Source: Pseudomonas sp. MWU15-20650 (lineage in GTDB: Bacteria > Pseudomonadota > Gammaproteobacteria > Pseudomonadales > Pseudomonadaceae). From it: a DNA stretch of 64,000 nucleotides. The notes under the pieces were generated by a model that searched no databases, had not been told where the DNA came from, and was given only the letters and a program-made list of their open reading frames with translations. The first letter of the stretch is position 1. Each line of letters starts with the position of its first letter. The stretch spans positions 283,923 through 347,922 of the forward strand of contig NZ_JALJFG010000003.1 in NCBI RefSeq assembly GCF_023242475.1, given 5' to 3'. This document shows, in pieces, positions 8,315-17,968 of this stretch. A program made the position numbers and the translations under genes.

Positions 8315-8514
8315 ACCACAGACTGTTGCCTGCCGCCCTGATGAGTGCCGTATTGCTTCTTGCAGGTTGCACGCCGACCTGCAAGGGCGACTCCTGCTCA
8401 CGCCCGCAATCGGCGAAGGATAAGATGGTGATCTGGTGGCCACCACAGATGCGCGTCGAACCTGGCCCCGCCGGGGAGCGCTCGGACTATCAGACGGTCT
8501 CTCTGGAGCGATGA
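8311..8514 (+). CDS. hrpT: HrpT, small outer-membrane lipoprotein (secretin pilotin candidate)
   Basis: A 67-residue lipoprotein: the signal peptide MNHRLLPAALMSAVLLLAGC ends in a lipobox with Cys at residue 20, followed by a short Cys-containing mature part. It overlaps the end of hrcC (ATGA) and the start of hrpV, in the order known from P. syringae, where HrpT is a lipoprotein that helps HrcC assembly. Cys residues right after the lipidated Cys (TPTCKGDSC) could form a disulfide. Confidence 0.85.
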   Translation: MNHRLLPAALMSAVLLLAGCTPTCKGDSCSRPQSAKDKMVIWWPPQMRVEPGPAGERSDYQTVSLER

Positions 8515-8882
8515 ACACGGGCACATCGCCAGACGAGCATCTGCAACGCCAGATGCTCATCGACAACCTGGTGAGCGGTAACCCCGCTCACCAGCAGTTG
8601 TGCCCAGGGGTCTCATTCTGCTCACGCGATGCCGGCGGTCACCGGGGAGTGGCATTACAAGTCGCTGCCATGGCCTTGCAAGCCGGGCAATTGGAACGGG
8701 TACTGGAGCGCCGCTTTGAACGGGCGCTGGCGTTCGACGGCTGTTACATCTATCTGGACCAACAGGGCGCAATGATCATCTGGCACGCCCTGCCCCCTCA
8801 GCGCCAGGCACTGGACAAAATCCTCAGCCGGATGCTGTCGCTGGCCAACCTTGAAGCGCTGGACGACGCTGCCATACGCTGA
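8511..8882 (+). CDS. hrpV: HrpV, negative regulator of the HrpS activator
   Basis: The ATG at 8511 overlaps the hrpT stop as ATGA and gives a 123-residue protein; the frame is open further upstream but that part overlaps hrpT. The N-terminal part is polar and the C-terminal part has a helix-rich pattern. In P. syringae HrpV is the last gene of this operon and binds HrpS to block activation of hrpL. That closes a feedback loop here, since hrpV is itself under a hrp box. Its TGA stop shares the palindrome TGATCA with the hrcU stop on the other strand. Confidence 0.75.
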   Translation: MNTGTSPDEHLQRQMLIDNLVSGNPAHQQLCPGVSFCSRDAGGHRGVALQVAAMALQAGQLERVLERRFERALAFDGCYIYLDQQGAMIIWHALPPQRQALDKILSRMLSLANLEALDDAAIR

Positions 8883-9980
8883 TCAGCGCCGTTCCAGCTC
8901 TGGCAACTCCAGGGTTTCACGCTTGGCTTCATCGTCAAGCTCACGCAGGGTGCGGTAGATCAAGGCTACGGCCTGCAACGTCTCGCGAGGAATGTTGGCC
9001 CCTAGTTTTTTCTCGTAAAGCGTACGCGCCAGCCATACGCATTGAATAACCGGAACATCGGCAGCCTTGGCTCGATCAATCAGCTTGCGCGCATGCGCAT
9101 CCGTGCCCTTGGCCACCAGTTGCGGCAGCGGCGTTTTGCCGGGGCGGTAATACAACGCGACGGCAAAGTGCGTCGGGTTGACCACCAACATGTCCGACTC
9201 CTCCAGCTTGGGCAATTTGACCTTGGGTTCTTCCTGAGCCAATTGATACGCCAGCGAGCGTCGTTGCCCTTTGACATGGGGGTCCCCCTCCATGTCCTTG
9301 TACTCTTTGGTGACCTCGACCTGGGTCATGCGCATGCGCTTGGCGAAGAAGTACCTCTGCTGCGCCAGATCGATAAGCGCCAACACCAACAACAGCCCCA
9401 GGCACATATGCAATAAATGGCGAAACAATGTGATCAGCGCCTGGATATAAGTTGGCAGGTCGCTGTTGGCAAGGTTGATCAAAGGCCCTAATGAGGGACG
9501 AATGACAACGTAGAGTATCAGCCCAAGGAACACGGCCTTGGCGACTCCCATCAACACGTTCATCACGGACCGGGCAGAAAACATCTGCTTGATCTGAGTC
9601 AACGGGTTGAGGCGATTGAAGTCCGGCTTCAGGGACTCAGGGGCGAACAGCAACCCGAACTGCATCCAACCGCTGATCAGCTTCACGCTGATCGCGACCC
9701 CGGCCATCATCAGGCCGAACGAGAAGAACAACACCAAGCCTTCCGTGAGCACTTCCTCCAGGGCGCGAGTAAACGGTTGCCCGATTCGCGACAGGGACAT
9801 CGCCATGAACTGCTGGAAGCGCTGCATGCTGGTGTCGGCCGTGAACAAGGCGATCTCGCTCAACGCCGTCAGCACCAGCAACTTGCCCACGTCCTGGCTT
9901 TGGGCAACCTGGCCTTTCTTACGCTGATCGCGCAGCTTCTTGGCACTGGCCGGGTGCTTCTTTTCTCCCGAGTCACTCAT
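8883..9980 (-). CDS. hrcU: HrcU, export-apparatus autoprotease (SctU)
   Basis: The 365-residue protein has four membrane helices in the N-terminal 210 residues and a cytoplasmic domain carrying the autocleavage motif NPTH at residues 268-271. Cleavage between Asn and Pro switches substrate class in this family (FlhB/YscU). The start ATG overlaps the hrcT stop (ATGA). It is the last gene of the leftward operon and ends head-on against hrpV with no intergenic base. All essential motifs are intact. Confidence 0.96.
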   Translation of the reverse strand: MSDSGEKKHPASAKKLRDQRKKGQVAQSQDVGKLLVLTALSEIALFTADTSMQRFQQFMAMSLSRIGQPFTRALEEVLTEGLVLFFSFGLMMAGVAISVKLISGWMQFGLLFAPESLKPDFNRLNPLTQIKQMFSARSVMNVLMGVAKAVFLGLILYVVIRPSLGPLINLANSDLPTYIQALITLFRHLLHMCLGLLLVLALIDLAQQRYFFAKRMRMTQVEVTKEYKDMEGDPHVKGQRRSLAYQLAQEEPKVKLPKLEESDMLVVNPTHFAVALYYRPGKTPLPQLVAKGTDAHARKLIDRAKAADVPVIQCVWLARTLYEKKLGANIPRETLQAVALIYRTLRELDDEAKRETLELPELERR

Positions 9981-10765
9981 GCCGACGCAGCCTTGAACAG
10001 CAAGCCCAGAAGGTGCTTGAGATCCCCCAGCAACGCCATGCGCCCGACAATCAAATCCTGCAGCAATGCAAAATACAGCAGCAGGATACCAATGCCCGCC
10101 AGGCTTTTGATGGGGGGGGCCAGCGTACTTACCTGCAACTGCGGGCTATAAAGCCCCAGCAACGCAACGCCGAATTCCAGCAATAGCAGCACGGCGATAA
10201 AGGGCGCGGCATACAGCATCATGTGAGTAAAGGTATCGCCGACCAGGCCGACGAACACACTGAAACCATTAGCCGCAGGCAGCGGGAACCAGACAGTGGC
10301 CGGCCAGACCAGGTAACTGTCCCAGATCACCTGGGTCAACGCGCCCAGGCCGAGGCTGACCATCAACAGAAAAATCGCCAGTTGCTTGAACAGGTGCCCT
10401 ATCGGCGTAGCGTCCGGCCCCAGCGAAGGGTTGAGCTGGCCACCGGCCAAAGCCCCACGCTGGTTGTCCAGCAATGCCCCGACCGACTCAAACATCCAGA
10501 ACGGCATGGATAACAACACCCCCAGCATAAAACCCAGGGCTGCTTCCTTGAGCACCAAAGCGGCCATCATCAGGGCCGAGAGGTCCTGCTCGATCAATAC
10601 GGCATGAATGCCAGGTGCCGGCATCAGCGCCATGACCATCACAATGGTATGCCTGGGCATGCCGCGGATGTGCTGGAAACAGAATGCCGCGACCAGAAAG
10701 GCGCAAGGATAGATACGCGCCATGGCGACCAACAGACTGGGCAAGAGTTCGAGATACAGCAACAC
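9977..10765 (-). CDS. hrcT: HrcT, export-apparatus membrane protein (SctT)
   Basis: A 262-residue, strongly hydrophobic protein with six to eight membrane helices, matching FliR/YscT/HrcT. Conserved loop sequence such as GFMLGVLLSMPFWMFESVG is typical of the family. It helps build the export gate with HrcR and HrcS. It starts 10 bp after hrcS and overlaps hrcU by 4 bp. Confidence 0.93.
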   Translation of the reverse strand: MLLYLELLPSLLVAMARIYPCAFLVAAFCFQHIRGMPRHTIVMVMALMPAPGIHAVLIEQDLSALMMAALVLKEAALGFMLGVLLSMPFWMFESVGALLDNQRGALAGGQLNPSLGPDATPIGHLFKQLAIFLLMVSLGLGALTQVIWDSYLVWPATVWFPLPAANGFSVFVGLVGDTFTHMMLYAAPFIAVLLLLEFGVALLGLYSPQLQVSTLAPPIKSLAGIGILLLYFALLQDLIVGRMALLGDLKHLLGLLFKAASA

Positions 10766-10775
10766 AGAAGGTACC

Positions 10776-11039
10776 TCAGTTCAGCGCCGAGCGGCCGATC
10801 ATGTCGAATGTCAGGTTGATCAGCTGGATCAACTCCACGCCAATCCAGCGCCCCGTCATGATCAACGTGATACCCACCGCGACCAGTTTGATCCCGAAGG
10901 GTAGTGTCTGATCCTGTATCTGCATCAGCGCCTGCAGCAGAGATGTCAGTACGCCAACCACCACTGCCACGATGAGCGGCGGCGCGGTCAACACCACCAC
11001 CAGCAACATGCCCTGTTTGAACAGTACGATTGGTTCCAT
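10776..11039 (-). CDS. hrcS: HrcS, export-apparatus membrane protein (SctS)
   Basis: An 87-residue protein with two membrane helices separated by a short polar loop, and the family pattern LLQALMQIQDQTLPFGIKL after the first helix, as in FliQ/YscS/HrcS. It joins HrcR and HrcT in the export gate. It lies 7 bp after hrcR and 10 bp before hrcT. Confidence 0.93.
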   Translation of the reverse strand: MEPIVLFKQGMLLVVVLTAPPLIVAVVVGVLTSLLQALMQIQDQTLPFGIKLVAVGITLIMTGRWIGVELIQLINLTFDMIGRSALN

Positions 11040-11046
11040 AAGCCAC

Positions 11047-11700
11047 TCAGAGATAGGAAAGGAACAGACTGTCGAGCAACCGCGACCACCCGGACACCAT
11101 CACAAACAGCAGCAACTTGAGGGGCAGTGAGAGGGTCATCGGCGAGACCATTTGCATGCCCAGTGCCAGCAGCAGGTTGGAGACGATCAGGTCGATCACG
11201 ATGAACGGGATGTAAATCAGAAAACCGATCTCGAACCCCGCCTGCAGTTGCGACAATACAAATGCAGGAATCAGCAGGATCAGGTCTTCACGCTGGACCT
11301 CCTGGGCCATGGGCGCGGGCCAAAGGCGGGCGGTGTTCTCCAGCAGGTGCGTGAGCACGTCCGGATCGACATTGCGCAACATGAATGCACGCAACGGCTT
11401 GATGGCCTCGCTCCCTGTCTGCAATACGGTTTGCACGTTGCTCATGTCCAGGGGCGAAGCCTTGACGCTCTCGGCGATTTCGTAGCCTACCGGCGCCATG
11501 ATGAACAGCGTCGCCGCCAAGGCGATGCCATTGATAGCCATGCTGGGCGGCACTTGCTGCACACCAATGGCATTACGGGTAATCATCAGCACAATCACAA
11601 TCTTCAAAAACGCTGTACAGATGACCAACAGCATGGGCATCAACGACAGTGCCCCAAGAAAAAGCGCGAGAACGAGGGGGTCAAGCCCCTGAAGTATCAT
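11047..11700 (-). CDS. hrcR: HrcR, export-apparatus membrane protein (SctR)
   Basis: A 217-residue protein of the FliP/YscR family. It shows an N-terminal membrane helix, the conserved block [20 protein letters not shown], a periplasmic segment and the C-terminal pair of helices with [20 protein letters not shown]. It forms the core of the export gate. Its ATG overlaps the stop of hrcQ (ATGA). Confidence 0.95.
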   Translation of the reverse strand: MILQGLDPLVLALFLGALSLMPMLLVICTAFLKIVIVLMITRNAIGVQQVPPSMAINGIALAATLFIMAPVGYEIAESVKASPLDMSNVQTVLQTGSEAIKPLRAFMLRNVDPDVLTHLLENTARLWPAPMAQEVQREDLILLIPAFVLSQLQAGFEIGFLIYIPFIVIDLIVSNLLLALGMQMVSPMTLSLPLKLLLFVMVSGWSRLLDSLFLSYL

Positions 11701-12710
11701 CGGGCGAAGAGCACGCGGGACAACTGCAACCCCAGGCGGCCGTCGATTTCCACCAACTGCCCCTGGCCAATGGGCCGATCGCCGTAGTAAAGACCCGCCA
11801 TGCCCGGTGCGTAACCGGTGATGCCCAGCACCGAACCGGGGCCAATATTGCGCAACTCGCCCAGGGTGAGGTTGAGTGTTCCACAGCGTATATTCAGCGC
11901 CATACTCAACTCATCGAAGGGTTCGTGGCCAAATACATCGGCCACGGGTTCGCCCTCCCCATCCTCGGAGTAAGGGGGCGCTGCAAAATTATCGTCCACA
12001 GAGATGTCCTCGATAGCAGTAAGGGTCAGGTACAAAGCCCTGGTGTCATCGTCAATGTCCCCGTGCAGCCGCTGCCGGCCGACTTGCACAAAGCCCGCGC
12101 CCTGCGCTTGGAAAAGGGCCTGCTCGAGGACCAGCACATCACCGACCTGCAGGCTGCATATCTGTGCAATCGTTAGCTGCACATGACCCAGGGTGACGGC
12201 AATCGCCAGTTGAAAATGATCGGGCAGCGGCGCGGCGATGGAGCGCCATTGGCCGGCCTCGCACAACGCCAGAAAGCTCTCGGCCGACAGCCACAGATAA
12301 CCCACGACGCGGGACGCGCCGAGGGTCACGCGTAACCGGCAACCAAAGCTCAAGGTTTGGGCACTTGGCAGCAACCGCAGGTACCCGAACAGTTCGCGCA
12401 GCTGGGGGCTCAGATGATGGTGGAACAAGGCCCAGAACCAGGAATCCGGATCGTTGCCCGCCTGCGCCAACGTCACCGGGCATTCCCCCATCAAGCTGAG
12501 TTGCGGCCCAGGCTCGCTGAAACCCAATACCCCGCAGGCGGCTTCGAAACAGAGCGGCTGGATGTGCATGGGGGCGCTCCCGGGCTCAAGGCACAGCTCA
12601 CCCTGTAGTTCGCCAACCTGGAACGGCATACGCAAGCCGCGCCCCAACCGCCGTCGGGCGGCTGCGACATCGGCGCTGACAGTCAGTAGGCCCAGAGAAG
12701 GCAGCATCAT
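11697..12710 (-). CDS. hrcQ: HrcQ, C-ring protein (SctQ), unsplit form
   Basis: This 337-residue protein is a complete YscQ/FliN-type cytoplasmic ring subunit, with a C-terminal SpoA domain ([20 protein letters not shown], ending [15 protein letters not shown]). In P. syringae the same function is split into hrcQA and hrcQB; here a single frame runs through both parts with no internal stop. A second product from an internal start near the SpoA domain, as known for YscQ, is possible but not shown. It overlaps hrpP and hrcR by 4 bases each. Confidence 0.9.
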   Translation of the reverse strand: MMLPSLGLLTVSADVAAARRRLGRGLRMPFQVGELQGELCLEPGSAPMHIQPLCFEAACGVLGFSEPGPQLSLMGECPVTLAQAGNDPDSWFWALFHHHLSPQLRELFGYLRLLPSAQTLSFGCRLRVTLGASRVVGYLWLSAESFLALCEAGQWRSIAAPLPDHFQLAIAVTLGHVQLTIAQICSLQVGDVLVLEQALFQAQGAGFVQVGRQRLHGDIDDDTRALYLTLTAIEDISVDDNFAAPPYSEDGEGEPVADVFGHEPFDELSMALNIRCGTLNLTLGELRNIGPGSVLGITGYAPGMAGLYYGDRPIGQGQLVEIDGRLGLQLSRVLFAR

Positions 12711-13165
12711 GTCGGCACCGAATTCGCCACACGTAAATCCACAGGTAACTCCAGGCTCGCGGCGAGCCTGTGCTCACACCGCTGGCGTACGCTATTGAGC
12801 CAGCACGTCGTCGTTTCTTGCTCCGCCTCAAGCTCAATATTCCAGCCGGTCTTTTCTCGACGGACACTGGCGTTGATCCGCCCCAGACGCGGTATATATA
12901 ACGTCGCCTTCAGCGGCCACTGTGAAACACCCTGCAGCCGAGGTGCCAACTGCTCGGTCAACGCCTCGACCATGGCGAGATCGCTGGATGCCTTGGCTGC
13001 GGCCCGGGACGTGCCATGGCCTTTGTCTTGAGGGTCATCACTGAACAATTGAGTAAAGAGTTGCCGTTGCTCCCAAGGCACGAGCATGCCGACCTCGGGG
13101 ACACGATCCTCCGAAGATTCACGTTGGCGACGGTGTTCAGGCGGATTGACTGAAACGTGGTTCAT
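12707..13165 (-). CDS. hrpP: HrpP, substrate-specificity switch/ruler protein (SctP)
   Basis: The ATG at 13165 overlaps the hrpO stop (ATGA) and gives 152 residues; longer versions of the frame overlap hrpO. The C-terminal region (LYIPRLGRINASVRREKTGW) looks like the T3S4 switch domain of the YscP/FliK/HrpP group, and the N-terminal region is polar and Pro/Arg-rich. P. syringae HrpP is itself secreted and regulates pilus length and substrate switching. The call is by position plus this C-terminal pattern. Confidence 0.75.
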   Translation of the reverse strand: MNHVSVNPPEHRRQRESSEDRVPEVGMLVPWEQRQLFTQLFSDDPQDKGHGTSRAAAKASSDLAMVEALTEQLAPRLQGVSQWPLKATLYIPRLGRINASVRREKTGWNIELEAEQETTTCWLNSVRQRCEHRLAASLELPVDLRVANSVPT

Positions 13166-13590
13166 ATCGGCTCCTGCGTCAGTAAATTGGATAGCTCTTG
13201 AATTTTTTCTACTTGACGCAAGCACAAGGTCACCTGCCTTTGCGCGCTGCCGACCGCCATGGCTTGCTGTGCACACTGCCCTTGCAGCGCCTGCAATTGG
13301 TGTTCTTCGCGCCGGGTGTTGACCGACAAGTTCTGCTCCTTGGCGCTCCAGGCCTTGAGCGCTTTGCGGTCCAGCACCTGCCCCTGGTGCTCACTCAACA
13401 GCTGCGCAGTTTGCCGGGCCTCTTCCTGGCGCGTATGTTCCAGCGCGTCCTGCGCTTGCTGGATGTGGGCGGCCAGGGTTTTCTGGGCTTTTTTTGCCTC
13501 GCGCAGCGCACGCTCGGCACGGTCTGCACGGTGTCGACGCAGACGCCGTAAGGTGTCGATTTCACCCGACAGCACTTCAGAATGGGACAT
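13162..13590 (-). CDS. hrpO: HrpO, ATPase stalk protein (SctO)
   Basis: A 142-residue protein that is nearly all charged coiled coil (LRRHRADRAERALREAKKAQ and onward), as in YscO/FliJ/HrpO. The family forms the central stalk between the ATPase hexamer and the export gate. It overlaps the 3' end of hrcN by 14 bases and precedes hrpP, the conserved order. Confidence 0.85.
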   Translation of the reverse strand: MSHSEVLSGEIDTLRRLRRHRADRAERALREAKKAQKTLAAHIQQAQDALEHTRQEEARQTAQLLSEHQGQVLDRKALKAWSAKEQNLSVNTRREEHQLQALQGQCAQQAMAVGSAQRQVTLCLRQVEKIQELSNLLTQEPI

Positions 13591-14938
13591 AGGCGGTCAG
13601 CTCTGTCAGTTGATCCATGGTCGTGGCGATCGGCGATGGCTCACGTAAGTCCTGGCGCAGGAAACCATCCACGGCCTGGCGGCTGTCCACGGCCATGTCT
13701 GTCAGCGCGTCGTTGCCAGGCTGATACTCGCCTAGCTTGAGCATCAGCTCGATCTGCTGGTATGCCGACAACAAGCGCCGCAGCGCCGTACCGGACTGGA
13801 TATGCGCAGGCTCGGAAACGTTGCTCAGAATTCGCGACAGGCTGGCCAGCACATCGACTGCGGGGTAGTGACCGCGCTCGGCCAGTTTGCGCGACAAGAC
13901 AATATGGCCATCGAGCAGGGAGCGAACTTCATCGGCCACCGGATCGTTCATGGAGTCCTGTTCGATCAGCACCGTGTAGATGGCCGTGATCACGCCTTCA
14001 CGCGTCAGCCCGGCGCGCTCCACCAAACGCGGCAGCAGGCTGTACACCGACGGCGGCAAACCACCACGGCCCAGGGGCTCGCCCGCAGCCAGGCCTATTT
14101 CGCGCTGGGCCCTGGCGAAACGGGTCAGGGAGTCGATCAACAACAACACCCGTTTGCCCTTGCGCCGAAAGCCCTCGGCCAAGGCCGTCGCCGTGAATGC
14201 GGCACGCGCGCGCTCCATGCTGGAGCGGTCAGAGGTGGAACACACCAGTACGGCTTTGGCACGTAGCTGATCGTCCAGTTCGTGATCGAGAAACTCGCGC
14301 AACTCGCGACCCCGCTCACCGATCAACCCGAACACAATCACGTCGCACTCCACGTTACGGGCGATCTCGGCCAACAAGGTGGTCTTGCCACAACCGGCAC
14401 CGGCAAACAGCCCGACGCGTTGGCCCTCCCCCAGTGTGATCAGGCCATCGATCGAGCGTACACCGGTGGCCAACGCGCGGTTGATCCGTGGCCGCTCCGT
14501 GGGTAACGGCGCCTCACACAGTACCGGGGTTGCCTCGCCGGTATCAGCCTCGACGAAGGCGCTGGGACCATCACCCGCAATCGGCCGGCCGAAACCATCC
14601 AGCACCTGCCCCAACAGATCATCCCCCACCCGCACCCGATGAGGCACTCCAAGGCGCTCCACGCCGGCACCGACACTCACCCCCTCCAGGTTGCCCAGGG
14701 CACTGAGCACCGCATCCTGCTGATCAAAGCCGATAATTTCAGCGAGCATGTAATCGCCAGGTTTTTTTTCAACCTGGCACAGGTCACCGATACGTGCCTG
14801 CGGCAGCCGACATTGCATCAGCATGCCATTGACGCGCTGTATGCGACCGCGCATCGTGACCGGCGTAAAGCCCTTCAGCGCCGCTGACTGGCTCTGCTGC
14901 CACGCCTCAAGGCGCTCTTGCAGCGTGCCGCTCACCAA
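13577..14938 (-). CDS. hrcN: HrcN, type III secretion ATPase (SctN)
   Basis: The 453-residue protein is full length for this F1-like ATPase family. Walker A GAGCGKTT lies at residues 180-187, Walker B-type sequence RVLLLIDSLTRFARAQREI follows, and the ATPase signature PSVYSLLPRLVERAG is present. It unfolds and releases substrates from chaperones at the cytoplasmic face, with HrpE as stator and HrpO as stalk. Its start overlaps hrpQ by 7 bases. Confidence 0.97.
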   Translation of the reverse strand: MVSGTLQERLEAWQQSQSAALKGFTPVTMRGRIQRVNGMLMQCRLPQARIGDLCQVEKKPGDYMLAEIIGFDQQDAVLSALGNLEGVSVGAGVERLGVPHRVRVGDDLLGQVLDGFGRPIAGDGPSAFVEADTGEATPVLCEAPLPTERPRINRALATGVRSIDGLITLGEGQRVGLFAGAGCGKTTLLAEIARNVECDVIVFGLIGERGRELREFLDHELDDQLRAKAVLVCSTSDRSSMERARAAFTATALAEGFRRKGKRVLLLIDSLTRFARAQREIGLAAGEPLGRGGLPPSVYSLLPRLVERAGLTREGVITAIYTVLIEQDSMNDPVADEVRSLLDGHIVLSRKLAERGHYPAVDVLASLSRILSNVSEPAHIQSGTALRRLLSAYQQIELMLKLGEYQPGNDALTDMAVDSRQAVDGFLRQDLREPSPIATTMDQLTELTAYVPF

Positions 14939-15840
14939 TTCACCTCGTACCGTTGCGCACCGTCGAAAATCACTTTGCCGTTATCGAGCAACACCAGGCG
15001 CAGGCCATCCACTTCGTCGCCCACGAAGAGTCGGGGTCCCTCCTCCAATACAACATGGCCGTTCGGCCCACCCACAATCTGCAAGATCTTGAACGGCAGT
15101 GCGCTGTCGCGAATCCGCACGCGACTGATAACCGGCACACTCGTCTCGAACTGCTCGGCAAAGCGATCCAGCATGCGCGCCACCAATGCCACGTCCTCTT
15201 GGGAAACATCACCGTTGAGGGAGATCTGCCCATTGATTACCTGCAAGCTGACACGTTGGGTCAGTTCGCGTTCGATGAGCATCTTCAGCAACTGTTGACG
15301 CACCTCAAATGGCGAGCCCAATTCAGGCTTCTGGGCCACGACCGGCATCAGCGATGCCTGGGCCTCGCGCTCACCGGAAAAAGTAATACCGGCCGCTACC
15401 ACCAGCACGGCAAACACCAACACCAGGCTGATCAAGCTTTTTTGTTGAGACGATGAAATGGATGACAGTTTGAGCGCCAGTGGCGCTTGATTCACTGACT
15501 CAGAGACCAACCGTTCTGGCCTGAGAAGCGGCGCGGGTGGCCAAGGCTGATCGGCAGAAGCGACGCACAAGCGAACGGAGCCAATCAAAAAGACCGTATC
15601 GAGCGCCAGGTCGCTGATTTGTGCCAACACTTGCCCATCACTGTCTTTCAACAACCCAGCCTCGGCCTGGACCGACCAACGCTCGTCGATCAACCGCAAG
15701 CGCGCATGGCGTTCAGCAATGCCGGGGTCCGTCAGCAGCAGGTCCGCATCCGCGTTGGCACCCATGCCCCATTGCTCACCAAACAACGGCAATGCGGCCC
15801 CCTGATGCAAACCATCCAGCACTCGCAACTCGAACATCAT
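14932..15840 (-). CDS. hrpQ: HrpQ, inner-membrane ring protein with FHA-like domain (SctD)
   Basis: The preferred start is ATG 15840 (MMFELRVLDGLHQGAALPL), which has GAGG eight bases upstream and begins exactly at the N-terminal FHA-like domain; ATG 15891 is in frame but overlaps hrcV. The product is about 302 residues: cytoplasmic FHA-like domain, one membrane helix near the middle (LISLVLVFAVLVVAAGITF), and periplasmic BON-type ring domains. That is the YscD/PrgH/HrpQ layout, the outer of the two inner-membrane rings. Confidence 0.88.
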   Translation of the reverse strand: MMFELRVLDGLHQGAALPLFGEQWGMGANADADLLLTDPGIAERHARLRLIDERWSVQAEAGLLKDSDGQVLAQISDLALDTVFLIGSVRLCVASADQPWPPAPLLRPERLVSESVNQAPLALKLSSISSSQQKSLISLVLVFAVLVVAAGITFSGEREAQASLMPVVAQKPELGSPFEVRQQLLKMLIERELTQRVSLQVINGQISLNGDVSQEDVALVARMLDRFAEQFETSVPVISRVRIRDSALPFKILQIVGGPNGHVVLEEGPRLFVGDEVDGLRLVLLDNGKVIFDGAQRYEVNW

Positions 15841-15874
15841 CGGGTCATCCTCGAGTCGAGGGGGAGCAGGCTGT

Positions 15875-17968
15875 TCACGCTGCAGCTCCACGCATCAACT
15901 CATCCTGTTCCAGGTCAAAACGCCCCAACACCTTGACCTTGGAATCACTCCCAAGCTCAGCAAAAGACAACACCGGTACATGGTTGAACTCGTCCAGCAA
16001 CAGGGTACGTAAAGGGCTGCGCAGGTCCTGTGCAACCAACATCACGCTCTTGCTTTTAGGTCGTACCACGAATGCCTGGTTGAGCAGGTTGACCAGGGCC
16101 GCACTGCTGTCGTTATCGAGGGCAAAGAACACCCCGCTTTGGGTTTGGCGCAATGCTTCGCGCAAGGTGTTTTCTGTCTGGGGCGATAGCAGCCAGGCAT
16201 GCAGGCCGTCGGCCTCGCTGTACTGGTGGAGGATTTGCGATTTGAGGGCAATGCGCGCGTAATCAGCCAAAGCCTCCGGCTCACGCTCATGTTGGCCATA
16301 CTCGATCAACGACTCCACAATCAAGCGCACGGCGCGCAACGGCACCCCTTCACTGGCCAGCCGCTGCAGCACTGATGAGAACCGCGATAGCGGCATGATC
16401 CGTTGCAGCTCCTGCACCAGCTCCGGCTGGTTGTGTTCAAGCCAACTGAGGATCGACTTGCTTTCCTGGATGCCGAGAAACCTCGGCCCGCTGAGCATCA
16501 TCGCCCGCGTCATGCGCTCGATGATCAGGCTGAAAGCACTGAAGCGTTCAATCTGGGGGTCGTGAAGCAACGGGTCATCAGGGGCCAGCCACAGCCAGCC
16601 CTGTTCGTCTCGCTCAACCAGCCCTCTTGTCCCTCTGTCGAAGGGCTGCGCCAGCGCGGCGTAATCAACCGCGAACTGATCGCTCAGGGTCGCCGTCATC
16701 ATTGGCACCTCATGCACGCAAAAGCGCATCTCGTCGGCGGCCAACGACTCACTGAACTCAGCCTCGAACGGCGGCAGTGTCAAGCCGATATTGGCGACCA
16801 GCGAATTGCGCGCCTGGCGAATCTTGTGCACGATTTCGGCGACCCGAGGCGTCGAATACATCGACGTGTGAAACTGCAGCAGATAGGGCCGCGACGGGTC
16901 GAAGCCACGCAGGTCTTCCTCACCGTTTTCCTCTGGGCGCACTGCAATCTTGGCCTGAGGAGCCGGGGATTCCTCGCGCTGACGCTGGCGCACGAGGTAA
17001 TACCCCAGGCTGCCGGTCATCAGCGAAATCAGAATAAACACCACGGTGGGCATGCCAGGCAGTGCGGCAAAGGCCAGCATGCCCACCGAAGCAATCATCC
17101 AGCTCTTGGGCTCGCTGGTCATCTGCCGGGCAATTTCGGCGCCCATGTTGCTGACGCCCTTGCGGCCATCCGGCGCCACACGGGTAATGATCATGCCGGC
17201 AGTCAAGGAGATCAGCAGCGCGGGAATCTGTGCGATCAAGCCGTCGCCGATGGTCAACACCGAGTACAGCGCCATGGAGTCACCGGCGCTCATTCCGTGC
17301 TGGAACATACCGGTCGAGAAGCCGCCCAGCAGGTTGATGAGCACAATGATCAAGCCGGCAATCGCATCGCCCTTGACGAACTTCATGGCGCCATCCATGG
17401 CACCGAACAACTGGCTTTCGCGGGACAACTGCTCTCGCTTGTCGCGCGCCTGCGCGCCGTCGATCAAACCGGCGCGCAAGTCACTGTCGATCGACATCTG
17501 CTTGCCCGGCATTGCATCCAGGCTGAAACGGGCGGCAACCTCAGCGACCCGCTCCGAGCCCTTGGTGATCACCAGGAAGTTAACGATGGTCAGGATCATG
17601 AAGATCACCAGTCCCACCGCCAGGTTGCCACCCACCACAAAGTTACCGAAGGCTTCAACGATGTCGCCTGCGTCTTGCTCCAGCAAAATCAAGCGCGTGG
17701 TGGCGATCGACAAGGCCAGGCGAAACATGGTGGTCAACAGCAAAATCGAGGGAAAGGAGGAGAATGCCAACGGGCCGGGCAAGTACAACGCCAGCACAAT
17801 CAACAAACAGGAAATACAGATATTGAGCGCGATCAGGATGTCCACCAGCCACGTGGGCAGCGGCACGATAAAGATAAACACAATGGCCATGACCACCACT
17901 GCGCCTAACACTTCGGCGCGCCGCGCTACCTTGAGCAGCAACGCATTGATGGACGCCAACGCTGTCAA
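15875..17968 (-). CDS. hrcV: HrcV, major export-gate protein (SctV)
   Basis: The 697-residue protein has eight N-terminal membrane helices and a large cytoplasmic domain. The FHIPEP-family block is visible in the loop that includes AEVAARFSLDAMPGKQMSID. The cytoplasmic domain forms a nine-fold ring that docks chaperone-substrate complexes. Length and motifs are normal for FlhA/YscV/HrcV. The start overlaps the hrpJ stop (ATGA). Confidence 0.96.
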   Translation of the reverse strand: MTALASINALLLKVARRAEVLGAVVVMAIVFIFIVPLPTWLVDILIALNICISCLLIVLALYLPGPLAFSSFPSILLLTTMFRLALSIATTRLILLEQDAGDIVEAFGNFVVGGNLAVGLVIFMILTIVNFLVITKGSERVAEVAARFSLDAMPGKQMSIDSDLRAGLIDGAQARDKREQLSRESQLFGAMDGAMKFVKGDAIAGLIIVLINLLGGFSTGMFQHGMSAGDSMALYSVLTIGDGLIAQIPALLISLTAGMIITRVAPDGRKGVSNMGAEIARQMTSEPKSWMIASVGMLAFAALPGMPTVVFILISLMTGSLGYYLVRQRQREESPAPQAKIAVRPEENGEEDLRGFDPSRPYLLQFHTSMYSTPRVAEIVHKIRQARNSLVANIGLTLPPFEAEFSESLAADEMRFCVHEVPMMTATLSDQFAVDYAALAQPFDRGTRGLVERDEQGWLWLAPDDPLLHDPQIERFSAFSLIIERMTRAMMLSGPRFLGIQESKSILSWLEHNQPELVQELQRIMPLSRFSSVLQRLASEGVPLRAVRLIVESLIEYGQHEREPEALADYARIALKSQILHQYSEADGLHAWLLSPQTENTLREALRQTQSGVFFALDNDSSAALVNLLNQAFVVRPKSKSVMLVAQDLRSPLRTLLLDEFNHVPVLSFAELGSDSKVKVLGRFDLEQDELMRGAAA

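Noticed and set aside
16403..17908. 501-codon plus-strand frame
   Set aside because: Antisense to hrcV; Gln/His-rich translation typical of antisense GC-rich DNA.
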